A stretch of 64,000 nucleotides of DNA from Epiperipatus broadwayi (lineage: Eukaryota > Onychophora > Udeonychophora > Euonychophora > Peripatidae): contig JAQFVV010000012.1 in the NCBI GenBank assembly GCA_028023455.1, forward strand, positions 9,958,499 through 10,022,498. Reading direction: 5' to 3'. Below are positions 37,491 through 49,339 of this stretch, in pieces (positions within the stretch are counted from its first letter, which is position 1; the number at the start of each line of letters is the position of its first letter). The notes under the pieces were generated by a model. That model saw only the letters and a list, made by a program, of their open reading frames with translations. It did no database searches and was not told where the DNA came from. Position numbers and translations under genes: made by a program.

Positions 37491-38429
37491 TTATAGGATG
37501 ATACTTCCAAAACTGATGATATTTTTACTTTTCTCAGAAATCAATTGAAAAAATATTTTATCTTAACCAGTAACTCTACCAATTTTCTAAATCTGCTAAT
37601 ACTTACATTAAAATTTAATCACAAGACATTAATCTGGTAGCAGAGTATCTAAATATATATGGAAAGTACTTCATACATGCCAATAATTTTCATTAGAATA
37701 ATCCTATATCATATATTATCAAATTTTTAAATTTCCTTCATGTTATCACATTTCTTGAGATATTAAATTTAATAGTTTCAATTATCATATTTCAATATTT
37801 AATAATTAATTATTTTTGGGGTAAATCTGTAGTCCATTATAATTAGTTCTACCTATGAAATTTTCATAGCCATAAAGTTACTTATAACAATATTTAAAAA
37901 GTCTTTATAACATTGTTTCTATTGTGTCTTTACATTTAATGGCCATGTCAGCATAGTAATAACATTTATAATTTTTCATTTTTGTTCTTAGATGTCAGGA
38001 GTTATCAATAAATAATAAAGTTACACATTACATATGTAAAATAGAAAAATTATTTCTAAAGATGTTTTATTTATTTTAAGATTAATCTTTATTTTTAATA
38101 ATAAATATAGAATATATATTATTTTTATAATTATATCATGTTTTTAAAAGAATTATAATGTATGTCATGGGAAACAAAAAAATGTATGTTGGCTTAACTA
38201 GTATAAAAAAGTACACTTTCACATGATAAATTCATTGGTTAGTACTTTTTTAATTTTAATTATCTCTAAAAATAATTTTAAAAATAATTAAATTAAATAA
38301 TAGATATAAAAATATTTATAATGAACATTTTTATTTACTGTTACTGTGAAACAACAAATCCAGAAAATTATTATTTCTTCACCTGCAATTGAAATTTTTG
38401 TATGTAACTTGAAATAAATATGTAGGGGA

Positions 38430-38660
38430 GGGTTTGGAAATTAATTAAGTAAACTCCTTGTTATAGAAAGTACAAATAGGTCTAATTAATTTATGGATTT
38501 CCCTCACACTTTTATTTCAAGCTAAAGACACTCCAATTGTGATTGAAAAACAGTTATTTTCTGGTTTTTTAGCCCACAGATACAATAAATAAAAGCATTC
38601 ATTGTAAATATTTTTATATCTATTACTTTTAAGTTTTTGGCATTAGGATCTTGTTTTTCC
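38430..38660 (+). repeat. dispersed repeat family E, copy 3 (partial)
   Basis: Shares with the copies at 14640 and 31815 the order GAAATTAATTAAGTAAACTC, CTTTTATTTCAAGCTAAA, ACACTCCAATTGTG, AATAAAAGCATTCATTGTAA and TTTTTGGCATTA. It is truncated on the right. Confidence 0.7.
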
Positions 38661-38884
38661 AATTATTCCAAATATCAGGCTAATAATAGAAAGTAAAATT
38701 ATTAATATTAAACACTGGCGATTTACAAAAGCATTTAAAAAAAATCAACTTTTTCAATAAAAAGAAAATGTTATATATTTTTTAATAAAATGAGCTTTTA
38801 CAATCAAAGATAAATATACTTTTTAATGTAGCTTTTTTTTTAAAGTATATATTGTAATGGTAACTTTCCCCTATACTTTTATGT

Positions 38885-39190
38885 TAAATGAAAAATGGGT
38901 TTGAACCTAGATTCCATAGATATATAATGATATCCACATATATAATGATTTATTCCATATATCATAAATTTTAGTTCAAATAAATATGAAAGTCAAATGG
39001 TTAATAAAATTCAAATAAAAAAATATTCAAATATATAATAATATTGACCAATGTAATGATGATGATTTATAACTAAAAGATACAAGCACACGCAAAAGTA
39101 TTTTGTTTGTTATTCGGTTTCAATAAAAAAGGCACTCAATGTTGCCAAACCATCTAAAAAAAGTTTACTTCTGGAAAACTTTTAAAGGAA
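38885..39190 (+). repeat. dispersed repeat family F, copy 1
   Basis: Colinear with 44235-44545: GGGTTTGAA, TATGATATCCACATATATAA (one base different here), TATCATAAATTTT, ATGATGATGATTTATAAC, GTTTCAATAAAAAA and CTGGAAAACTTTTAAAG-like sequence. The initial GGGTTTGAACC, inverse, resembles a B box. No ORF is shared. Confidence 0.7.
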
Positions 39191-39199
39191 TGATTATCA

Positions 39200-42100
39200 T
39201 CAATTATTCCTGTCATCTTTGCATGTTCAGATTACATGGTTTCTCAGGACTTTGGATATTAATTAATATATACGTGTGTAAAAACCATATATTTGGATTG
39301 AGTTACAAACACAAACTACATAGATTAATGAAAGAAGTAACAATTTATTAATAATGAATAAATAAAACTGTTGTATATATATATATTAACATATACACAA
39401 ATTATTAACTATCATAGTAGAAAAAGATATTGTAAATTTGAATTTAAGCCCTTATAATATTTATAATGATGAGATCTTACTATGTTAAATATTGAAACAG
39501 TCACAAATCATGGTGTTTTGTAGATGTCGTGCTTTTATTATTTTAGGGTTATCTTCATTGGTCTCTCTGATAATGATAGTTTTTTCTTTGAACACTGGTG
39601 ATGTTAGAGAGAATAAATACAGCAGCACTGGTAACATTATATAAGGTATAATAGCAGTAGGTCTTGAGTAGTTTATGTGGCAATGTCCATTTCATTCTTC
39701 ACAGCATTATAGAGGCATTGCCCAACTGGTTTTTCAAACTTCAGCATTACTTTCTGAATCTAACTGTTTTTCCAGATATTTTGACTGGTATGGGTTTTGG
39801 TTATCAAGCCTCACATGGTACATAAATTTCATCTAAATAAAATCAGCATCCTGACTGTTATAACTGGAGTATTGAAAAATACTTTAAAAACAATCAGCAA
39901 AATATGGCTATCCATGTTACGGTGGAAAGGACTTTTAACCAGTAGTTGTTTTCTGCTCAGAATGGATCGCTGCAACACTATTTCAAAAGTAGATTGCACT
40001 GGAAAACAAATCAATATGAAATGAAATGCTGGACTTCTGTACTAAGAATAAAACATAGAATGTCTAGTTTCTTGTTTCAGACCTATTTATATCCATTTGA
40101 TGTTGCTCAAATAACATTTTTCAAACAAATGTATGTCATGAGCTAGGAAAACTATAATTTTTGTGTCAATACAATATATTTTTTGAAAAACATCCTCTTT
40201 ACTCTTTTCAAATCATATTAAAGATACATATTTTACATGCATTATGGCATGATTTTATACATAAATAAATAATATAAAATAAGAAAAAAAAAGTTTTTCT
40301 GTTCTCCATCTATTTATTTATGTTTCATAACATAAGAAGGAAAATACCAAAATTTTAATATTATATTTAGCTTTGCCATACAGTTATACTGCAAAATATA
40401 TATGAAAATTTTTATTTAAAACTCAGTCCAGAAAAGACCAACTAGAAAAGGTACAAATTTATATTTTTAGAAACTACTCAATTCAAAATTCTTTCATGTA
40501 CAAAATGAATTTATGAAATTTGACCAAATGCATTAACTAACTTTTATTTTAATTTTTAGGCACTTTTCTCAAGTGATAAGCATATATGTGTACACATGCA
40601 AATGACAGTTTGTATATTTAATATTAGTTTGTTCACATGGGTTTTTATTAAATAGTCTTTTTCTTATGCAGCATTGAAATATAACCACATTTGAGTTGCA
40701 TTAGATTTGTTTATAGTTACAAATCCCCTCTCTTTAAAATGAGACAATGGGACAGTGTAACTTTTCATTTCTCATTTGTATTCTTACTACAAAACTTTAT
40801 TTATTTCTGTAATTATTTTTTATATTTCAGTTTCACAAAATGTTTTACAGAACGCATATATTCATAATGTGCAAAGATTTGCTTAACATTGGATGCTATA
40901 AAATTCATAGGATTTCAACTCTAGGATCTGTAAAAATATATTTATAGAACATCAATATGTATGATAAAGCACAGACACTAGAAGGATTATCTCAATTGAA
41001 CTTCTGATGAACTACCCATATCAAAATAAAATATAAGCCTTGATCTCTTCTAAGTCTTAGAGCCTGAAGAATATAACCCTTTAAAGTAAAGCCTTGCTAT
41101 TTTTGAGCCTTAGAGGCTGATAAATTCAACAAACAATTAAACTGCACCTTGATTCCTCTGAGTTTAATAAACTACTTGAAAAATTCAAAATGTTGCAACA
41201 GCACCTGAGACAATATATACTTCAATACATTAATCAATTGACAACGTAAATGTCTCATACACGACCAAATCCCAATACATCACTAAAAGTAGAATATATC
41301 TAAAACAAACATTTATAAAATTAGTTTTTTTCATTCTCTGCATAAATCAATAAACAATTATCCTAGTCATGTGTTGCTTAGTTATTTCAAACTGCTAAAT
41401 TATTAATTAATTTTTTTCAATGTTAATAATAATCTTCTCATAGGTAATTTTAATCACTGTCAGGAATTGTCATATGTTTTTAACTTTTGAAAATACTACA
41501 AGTAATTTTTTTTCTCCTTCAAATATTTTTCCTTTTAAACAGATCCAGGATCGACAGAGAATAAATCATCCTTTATTCTTCTAAAATAAGGTGTTACTTC
41601 TCTCCAAATATTTGTTTAGTGGTAGCGATACCATTTGAAATGACCTGAAAAAAATAATATTATTTTCATTCTGGAGTGGATCTTTCATTTTCATCTTTTT
41701 CTTTTTTCCATTTTCTTTTTCATTATACACACTGGCAGTGGATCTTGACCATATAATAAAGACAATCCATTGATTTAAACTCAGTCTAATACTAGATTAT
41801 TTTACACTGTTTGATCTTTAATTATTTAGCCTTTTGCTATTGCAGGCTTTACAACATCAAACATCTCTATTTTTAACTCTCTTCATGTGTTTATTTTCAT
41901 CATCCTTGTTTTAATATTTATGAAGCAGAATTCGTAGTGTTGCTTAAAAATAAAAATCTTAAAAGATTTCCTAAACAGTGAACTCTTGTAATCATTTACA
42001 TCAGTACTTATTTTCATTGGATGCCTGAATTATAACTTTCTCTTCATTAGCATCATTACAAAAGACTACTTCCTTTGAAGACAATTTTAAGTTCCTTAGC

Positions 42101-42350
42101 AAACTTAAAACTCTTATTCATTTCCATTTATTTTATCAGTTTTTTCTATCCTTTCTGCTATGCTTGTGTACTTTCCTGCAATATATTTTCACTGGATTCA
42201 AGAGATTTTTCTAACCATTGCTTCTAAATCACTATATGATCTTCTTTCTATATATTCTACTTTTTGTTGTATTTGATATTGTATTTGACCTGCTATTTCC
42301 AGCTTCAGTGTGCTTACAACTTCAATTTTTTTATTTTGTGATGCACTTCT
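39200..42350. other. mostly unassigned; weak coding-like stretch at about 39500-40150
   Basis: Between ~39500 and ~40150 the base composition is less skewed than the surroundings. Several overlapping short frames exist on both strands (for example 39797-40024 and 39946-40146 plus), which is the appearance of a decayed ORF. I could not recognise a family. The rest, including 40150-42350, shows nothing identifiable. Confidence 0.35.
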
Positions 42351-42357
42351 TTAAATC

Positions 42358-42615
42358 TCAATCTCTCTTTTGATGCTTTTCTTCAAGTTTAAAATGCATT
42401 TCTTCAAATTTTGAATGCATTTCTTTAAATTCTTTATCTCTGTTTTCTTGTTTTTCTTCAAATTTTTTCATAAATGCATACAGCATTCCATCATTAAATG
42501 TATCTGGATTTCCTATTGAAGGCTTTTCTACTGTTGGAATAGCTTCTTGCACAATTGGCTCTGATTCCATTGACTGTACTGTAGCTGATAGATCCATATT
42601 TAATTGAACTTCCAT
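42358..42615 (-). CDS. coiled-coil ORF, possible retroelement gag N-terminus remnant
   Basis: The frame encodes 85 residues starting with M-E-V-Q-L. A neutral first half (about residues 1-45) is followed by a strongly charged helix-forming second half with repeats of the type EEM-H-(S/F)-K-(F/L)-EE, predicting a coiled coil (about 48-85). Codon use is less AT-biased than chance frames here. The homologous-looking charged sequence continues downstream on the minus strand to about 42040 with stops and shifts. Coiled-coil N-termini are common in gag proteins of LTR retrotransposons, but no nucleocapsid or protease motif was seen. The identity is therefore open, and it may equally be a relic. Confidence 0.35.
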   Translation of the reverse strand: MEVQLNMDLSATVQSMESEPIVQEAIPTVEKPSIGNPDTFNDGMLYAFMKKFEEKQENRDKEFKEMHSKFEEMHFKLEEKHQKRD

Positions 42616-42853
42616 TTTTTATTGTTTTTTAACATGTTATTATTTATATATATAAAAGCAAATATTCTATAATTTTCTTTTCTTTTGTTGATTCCTTTTT
42701 GCAGATTTACAAACAAATATTTCTTTTATATATATTATCTCATTAATTAAATACACCTCAGTCTCAATTTTTCATAGACAATCTTCTCCAGAAAAATGTG
42801 TTATACCTTTATCTTAATGTTTATTTATATTATTTTTACACATATTGCTGTTT

Positions 42854-43875
42854 TACATTCAAATATCAGCCTTTCAAGCTAATTGTGCACGCGCTTTGCG
42901 AGTGTTAATAAATGAATACTTTCCTTTCTAATACAAGATATAGTATTTATGCAGGAATAAAATGAATCCACCTATTCCTACAACTCAAATGCTTATACAT
43001 GAACAAATCTGAGTACTGGCAAGAAAAGCGTGAGGACAGACCACTCACTTTAAATCACTATCTACGATGTCTGCATGAATGACGTCGGTGAAATTGTCTA
43101 GAATTTACTAAACATCACTCTAACTGAAACTTAATCATATGTAAATAAGCATTTATTTTTATATAGCGCTGTGTTTATAATTGTATTACATTCAAATATC
43201 AGCCTTTCAAGGTAATTGTGCATGCGCTTTGCGAGAGTTAATAGTAAATGAATACTTTCCTTTCCAATACAAGATATAGTATTTATGCAGGAATAAAATG
43301 AATCCACCTATTCCTACAACTCAAATGCTTATATATGAGCAAATCTGAAGTACTGGCCAGGAAAGCGTGAGGACAGACCACTCACTTTAAATCACTATCT
43401 ACTATATCTTGTATCGGAAAGGAAAGTATCCATTTATTATTAACACTCGCAAAGCGTGTGCACAATTAGCTTGAAAGGCTGATATTTGAATGTAATACAA
43501 TTGTAAACACAGCACTATATAAAAATAAATGCTTATTTACATATGATTAAGTTTCAGTTAGAGTGACGTTTAGTAAATTTTAGACAATTTCACCGATGTC
43601 ATTCATTCAGACATCGTAGATAGTGATTTAAAGTGAGTGGTCTGTCCTCACACTTTCCTTGCCAGTACTTCAGATTTGCTCATATATAAGCATTTGAGTT
43701 GTAGGAATAGGTGAATTCATTTTATTCCTGCATAAATACTATATCTTGTATTGGAAAGGAAAGTATTCATTTATTATTAACACTCGCAAAGCACGTGCAT
43801 AATTAGCTTGAAAGGCTGATATTTGAATGTAATACAATTGTAAACATAGCGCTATATAAAAATAAATGCTTATTT
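42854..43875. mobile_element. fold-back array of ~333-bp units (family G) with 14-bp target duplication
   Basis: One full unit (42854-43186) and a second partial unit (43187-43402) run forward. At 43402/43403 the sequence switches to inverse copies running to ~43875, again about one partial plus one fuller unit. Landmarks are TTCAAATATCAGCCTTTCAA, AATACAAGATATAGTATTTA, GTGAGGACAGACCACTCACT and AACTGAAACTTAATCATATG. ACATATTGCTGTTT flanks it exactly at 42840-42853 and 43876-43889, so the whole compound inserted at once. There is no ORF. The inverse units read CTATATAAAAATAAATGC, a TATA-box-like element. I found no hammerhead-like core. Confidence 0.85.
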
Positions 43876-44234
43876 ACATATTGCTGTTTATAAAATATTA
43901 CCTTGTCTACACAAACACAGTCTGCTGCTTTAATAAAATATTATTACAATTTTACTTTATTTAAATACCAATATTATTTCCCAATCCAAACATTTATTAT
44001 ACTTATTATATACCACAATATGCTAAATTTATTTATGCTTTAATATCCAGTACATTATAAACTACACATAAGTAAAATTAAGCATAAGAAAGGGAATGTT
44101 CAAGCCACAAAGTTAGTTGCACAAATATGTATCATACAAGAGTGAAATTTAGAGAATAAAGGGAGGTTCAGGGACTAAAATATTGGTTGCACCCCACATA
44201 TCTAATGGAAAATTTCTCCAGTAAATAATCCATG

Positions 44235-44545
44235 GTACATTGTGGATGGGTTTGAATAAGGTGCCAAGAATTTATTATGATATCCACATATATAATGATC
44301 TATTTAACGTATCATAAATTTTGGTTAAAATAAATATGAAAGTCGAATGTTTAATAAAATTAAAATTAAAAAAGTTTAATTCAAATACATATTAACCAAT
44401 GTGATGATGATGATTTATAACTTAACTGTCCAAGCATTCCCAAAAGTATTTTATTTGTTTTTCAGTTTCAATAAAAAACAACAACTCAAAGGCACCAATA
44501 CCTTTAAAAAGAAAGTTACTCCTCGAAAACTTTTGAAGTATATAT
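44235..44545 (+). repeat. dispersed repeat family F, copy 2
   Basis: Same order and orientation as 38885-39190, including TATGATATCCACATATATAA, TATCATAAATTTT and GATGATGATGATTTATAAC. Diverged by substitutions and indels. Confidence 0.7.
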
Positions 44546-44599
44546 AAGTGGTCAAATATCTAATATAAAATTAATTATTTGTCCACAATATTGTTATTG

Positions 44600-44840
44600 A
44601 TATATACTTAATATAATAATCAAACTAAATAAAATTGAAACAAACAACTAATCATATTTACAATATTAATATCAATCCGGCTTTCATCTCTTTGAGACCT
44701 TTTCAAGATATATAGTTTTATACATCACTTATTAACTACATTTACTCCACCTATTAGACATATTTTACCTTCAACAATATAATTAACATTACGCATATAA
44801 ATGCATAAACAAATGACATAAAATAAATAATAAAAGGAAC
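44600..44840 (+). repeat. relative of the MITE-like element at 22080
   Basis: Shares with 22080 onward the segments AAATTGAAACAAACAACTAA (near match), GAGACCTTTTCAAGATAT, AGTTTTATACATCAC and ACATTTACTC(T/C)ACCTATT in order. The right terminal inverted repeat is not found, so this copy is truncated. Confidence 0.65.
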
Positions 44841-44899
44841 AATCATTATCAAATTTTTACTGCCTTCCCTTCATGTCCCTCGGCAGATTAATGCATATA

Positions 44900-45870
44900 G
44901 CACAAACATGGCTGCCAAAACTGCTGGTGTTGCATCTTTGCAGTAAGCATCAATAATGCTAGGGGGGGTGATAGTTTTGCCTGTATGTAATTAGCATGAT
45001 GTTTCAGATGTTTGTCAAAGCTGAGTAAGTGTCAAAAGATGATATTTCCTCTTCAGAGTGGCATAAACAGCAGAGGGGGGTCAATACTTGTGTACAATCT
45101 ATGATATCTCAGAAAATGAGTGATTGATAGTGCATAAAGTTTGATTCTCAGAAGAAAATCAAAGAACATGGGTTGAAGTGATCATTTTTTTGAATTTATA
45201 AAGCAACTGAACAATGGACATTTCTAGCATCGATGTGAAGATATTAGACAGTTCACTGAGATGTATCAGGGTGGTAGATGTTCCTGTAGGTGTATTTCTT
45301 TGTGTTTGCAAAGATATCTGAGCTGTATGAGTGATAATAGTTATCAGCATGAAAGGGATCTATTGTGAGTGTTATCCTTAATAAACATTTTAGTGCTTTT
45401 GGTGACTGCTAATAGGATGATGGTTTTCTGTATATAAAATATATAAATATCAAGACCTAGAACATTGTATATAGTGGGGTGACTTAGTTTTATGGACAAA
45501 GGCACAGTTTTCAGATGCTATAGTAGCTTGCTGCAGAATGAATACATTGAGGAAATAAATGATTTGGCAAACTTAATAACTAATGAGAAATACATTATCT
45601 TTGTGATAATTACCTGATTAACAAGACACACTTTTGAATATATCAAGAGATAGGACCTGTAAAGGGAAGTAGTGATTTGCTCTGTATCTTTCTTCAATTT
45701 ATTTTGTATTTTTTGTCTCATTCCATTACTTCCTATTAAAAAAAGGAAAACCAAGGGACACAGATGGATTGCCATGGTAGGTTTGTATGTGAGGCTTTCC
45801 AGTATAAATGATGTGGCAGTTTTTATTATTATTATCATCATCATTATCATCATTACCATCATCATCATTA
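44900..45870 (-). mobile_element. LINE fragment (family K), 3' half, minus strand, copy 1
   Basis: Minus-strand readings, in several frames, follow the order seen in copy 3 at 60690. They are a GMRQKI-Q-NKLKKDTEQI helix (~45720), a hydrophobic run ending in CSKLLW (~45525) followed by LSIKLSHPTIYNVLGL (thumb region of a reverse transcriptase), then a KKW-S/I-DFLLRIKLxAL-like segment (~45190-45100) and CxxCHSEEE, the start of a zinc-binding RT-associated domain. Stops and shifts are frequent. The upstream end meets an ATC/ATT microsatellite at 45828-45870. Confidence 0.65.
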
Positions 45871-45872
45871 TG
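45828..45872. repeat. (ATT/ATC)n microsatellite
   Basis: Mixed ATT, ATC and CAT triplets. It makes methionine- or isoleucine-rich spurious frames on either strand. Confidence 0.9.
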
Positions 45873-46069
45873 AAGTTTCAAATCAAACTTTATTGTTCAT
45901 AAAGAATTACATTGTTAAAAACACATGGTTGGAAAGTAGATAACTTCAAAACAAACAAGTGGATATTATTGGTACAGTCTAAATAAATTGTTAGGCAAGT
46001 GTCTGATAAATGTAAACTTGTAAAGTGTGTATTTGTCTATGGTTCTATTTTCATTGTCTGGGAGTTTAG

Positions 46070-46126
46070 TTCATCAGTTTAAAAATACTTTTTTTGATTC
46101 ATCAGTTTAAAAATACTTTTTTTGAT
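46070..46126. repeat. 28-bp tandem duplication
   Basis: TTCATCAGTTTAAAAATACT, then TTTTTTGA, is repeated twice without change. Confidence 0.85.
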
Positions 46127-46249
46127 TGAGTTAAATATATCCTTTGGACTATTCAATACACAGATGTAGTATTCAAAAAAAACTTATTTTTGCAGCAAAT
46201 CATTTTGTTGTTTGAGGTTATGATCTGGTTCAGATTTTTTATAGTGACC

Positions 46250-47600
46250 ATGTAGTAGCAAAAATATCTGGGCATGCAATTTTGCCATCTCTGGCCTTCA
46301 GTTCTTCAAGCTTATTAAAGAAGTTGGTTATATGCCTTCTGGTGTTGCATCCAAGACAGAAAGTACAACTGGAGCACCACAAAGTATTCAAGCAAAATGT
46401 TGCTGCATGCGCTGCCAGGATTAAGCCTTTTCTGAGTGTTTCTATTAGGTTATCAAGTGTGCTGTTATTTTGTCTATATGTGGAATCATAATCTCTTAGG
46501 TATTAGTCAGAGCAATGCAGGTGTAAAAAAGGAGCTGTTTCATTTCTTCTTCCCTGTAGCAGAAGGAACAAAAAGCATCAATATTGGTGTATAGTCTGCA
46601 GTATTTTATGAAATAAGTGGTAAATAGGCCATGAAGATTTAGGCTTAAAAGAAAATTGAAAAATTAGGGTTCCAATGACCATTTTTTGAATTGTTGCATC
46701 AACTGACTGTTGTTCATATTTAGCATTGGTGACTGTGGATCAATAGTTAGATTCAAGTACAGTATATTATAAATGCTCTATTAGTTGTATCTTCCAACAC
46801 TAAAAAAAGACACCTGGTCATAAATGCTTTGGAGTTGGTTTAAAAGCAAAGACAAATATCCATGTGAAAGTGGTGATCAGTCTGTGTTTATTATTTGAAG
46901 GATGCATTGGAGAGATAGAAAACTTCTTATCGGTTCAGCAAGAAATTAATAGTTTTTTTGTATAAAAAGAAGATTTAATTCATTTTTGGTTGGTGGAAGA
47001 CTAAGACATTTTACAGAGATGGACACTACTTTTCTGCACCATAATAACTTGCTACAGAGTAAGTAAATGCATGAAGTGAAAGATTTAGAGAAGTTTATGA
47101 TTGATGAGTAGTAAGTTGTCTTTGTAGTTACAAATTGATTGAAAAGACATATTTTGTATATAACAAAAGATAGGTTTTAGAAACAGAGTTGGTTATGCAT
47201 TCTGCATCATCTTTCAGTTTTTTCCGAATCTTTTAACTCATTCCAGAGGGCCCTAGATAGAAAGGAAATCAGGGGAAATTAGTTGGTTTACCATGATAAA
47301 TTTGTGTATCTATTTTGCCAGTGTAGAGAAATCAAGCTGATGTTTTATCACTGTTGATCTTGAGTTTATATTTGAAGGTGTAATCATTAAGAATTTTTTC
47401 CAGAGTATGTAGCTGCTTTTTGGAGATAAGAAAAACAGTAAGGTCATCCATGTATGCAATACATAGTATATATAGTCCAGTGTGTGGAATTTGAATTTGT
47501 AAATTTTTGTTGCATTTTGTTTATGAGAGGATTGTTGTAGAACATGAATAATAAAGAACTGAATGGAGATCACTGAGGTACGAATTGGTTAAGGGTGAAT
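46250..47600 (-). mobile_element. LINE fragment (family K), RT palm to zinc-binding region, copy 2
   Basis: The minus strand gives, in order: a (S)PFSSLLF-x-FYNNPLINKMQ block (~47550), CIAYMDDLTVFLIS with the catalytic YMDD box (~47440), YKLKINSDKTSA (~47350), a thumb segment with LLWCRKVVSISVKC (~47040), QFKKWSLEP and FNFLLSLNLHGL (~46670-46640), and CSFCYREEEM (~46580), a CxxC zinc-binding start. The frame changes several times and there are in-frame stops, so it is a relic. The same order in copies at 44900 and 60690 shows one LINE family. Confidence 0.75.
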
Positions 47601-47680
47601 TAAGGTGATGGTCTACCATTAATTGCAATACAGATTTCTTGACTAATGAGCAGATTGATTAGTAGGTATAAGAGGAAACA

Positions 47681-48330
47681 ATGTATTTAGGTGTCAGAAT
47701 TAAAATTTCAATAGAAACCAAATCAAAAGCAGTCTCAATGTCATCTGCTGCTGCCACTCTTACTACTACTATTACTACTTCTAATACTACTACTAACTAC
47801 TACATGGAAAATGTTAGTGGCTTAAAAACTAAATATCAGCAATTGAAACATGGTATTCTTGCAGAAGAGAATGACCTGATAGCCTTGACAGAAGCATGGT
47901 TGAATGATCAATTTATTAATGATCAGATTGTAAATCATTGCTATTTATTATATAGGCATGAATATGTAACTTCCATGTTTGCAAGAGGTGTTTTATTAGT
48001 CATTAAAAACAATGCTGTAATAAAGCAAGTAAATATAGAACTGAATTTTGTTGATTCTATTTGCATTAAAATGACAATAAAATGTCGGTTGTTTTTGGTT
48101 AGTAATATACATCTCATATTAATATAAATTAACTAAATAATAATTTGGAGCACTTGGAAAAATATTCACGATTTTGATCTGTGGTGACTTTAATGCTTGC
48201 TATATAATGTCAACATACAGGACAAAATGAATATAATTGATGTATTCCAAAAAAAATCACTTACAAACAATAATGAATATTTTCTAGATTTTATTTTAAT
48301 TAACTTTAATGATGTAACATAAAACATAGT
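47681..48330 (+). pseudogene. APE-type endonuclease domain fragment of a non-LTR retrotransposon
   Basis: After a threonine/tyrosine-coding (ACT)n tract (47761-47803), the reading runs NVSGLKTKYQQLKHGILAEE, then NDLIALTEAWLND, YRHEYVTS, (A)RGVLLVIKNN and, after a stop at 48127, ILICGDFNAC (~48166-48195). This follows the order of apurinic-type endonucleases of LINEs: an N-(I/V)-x-GLK opening, the T-E-x-W-L catalytic glutamate block, a RGGGVL-like strand and the GDFN block. The first 40 codons look unrelated to the domain. It faces the minus-strand LINE at 46250 and is probably from a different LINE. Confidence 0.75.
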
Positions 48331-48424
48331 CTCCAGCTATTATTGAAGGAAGACTCTTCCTATCAAGAAATATTTTGATTGTTCAAACATAAATGTAATT
48401 AAAGCTGAAGCTACTGAAAACCCC

Positions 48425-49330
48425 AATGAGCTATATGTAAACTAATTGTCAATAAACGAAAAGCACAAAATGGACACACTTTTACTTTAGCTTGGCACAT
48501 TTATAAACATTCAATTTATTGACATATTTGCACATAGAGCATGATTTTTATATATATTTATGTAATTTCATAAAGCATATAAGCTATCCTGAAATCACTA
48601 TAACTAATCACAGATAAAGACTGATCCTCATATTTAACAATCTCTAAATACTAAATTAATCTTCAGTTAACAAAAATAAATATAAATATCAAAATATATC
48701 TTTTTAACAAAAAATTTATTTAATATTTAGAGTTTGTCAAATATAAAGCTCAGATTTCTCTCTGATTAGCTATAGTGATTTCAAAGTAGCATATAGTTGC
48801 CCTGATATTATGTTAAAGTATATAATTCATGCTCTGTGTTGTAATACATCAATAAATTGGATGCTTATATATAATCCAAGGTAAAGTACAGATGGGTCAA
48901 TTCTGTGCTTTTCACTTAGTGATGATAGTTAGTTTACATATAGCTTGCTGGGACATTTTAATAGGCTTTGCATAAACAACATTTATATTTAAGCTATCAA
49001 AATTTATAATAACATCTATTAACTGAATATTAATTTAATAATTAGAGGGTTGTTAAATATGGGGCCAGCCTTTTTTTCTGATTAGTTATATTGATTTGAG
49101 AATAAATTACAGTTGTCCTAATATTATGTTAACATATGTATATAAACCATGCACTGCATATTAATACATCAATAAATTAAATGCTTATATATGATTCAAG
49201 CTAAAGTACAGATGGATCCAATCAGTACTTTTTGTTTATTCACGGTTAGTTTACATATAGGTTAGAGAGAGTTATCATTAGCCTCTGCATTAATTATATC
49301 TAGATTTGAGCCACCAAAATTTATATATTC
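48425..49330. mobile_element. fold-back array of ~310-bp units (family H)
   Basis: A partial inverse unit (about 48425-48690) is followed by two tandem direct units (about 48690-49010 and 49010-49330). Landmarks in direct units are AATATTTAGAGTTTGTCAAA / TAATTAGAGGGTTGTTAAAT, TGATTAG, AATACATCAATAAATT, TTAGTTTACATATAG and ATCAAAATTTATA. No ORF, no clear target duplication and no hammerhead-like core. The layout repeats that of the array at 42854 with unrelated sequence. Confidence 0.75.
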
Positions 49331-49339
49331 CATTTTGTA

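Noticed and set aside
42854-43875. Hammerhead-like core in fold-back family G
   Set aside because: Both strands were scanned for CTGANGA followed by GAAA; only CTGAAGT, CTGCATGA and CTGAATGA were found, which do not fit.
46282-46491. 69-residue plus-strand frame with cysteines
   Set aside because: It lies antisense to the LINE fragment at 46250-47600, whose minus-strand motifs explain the open stretch.
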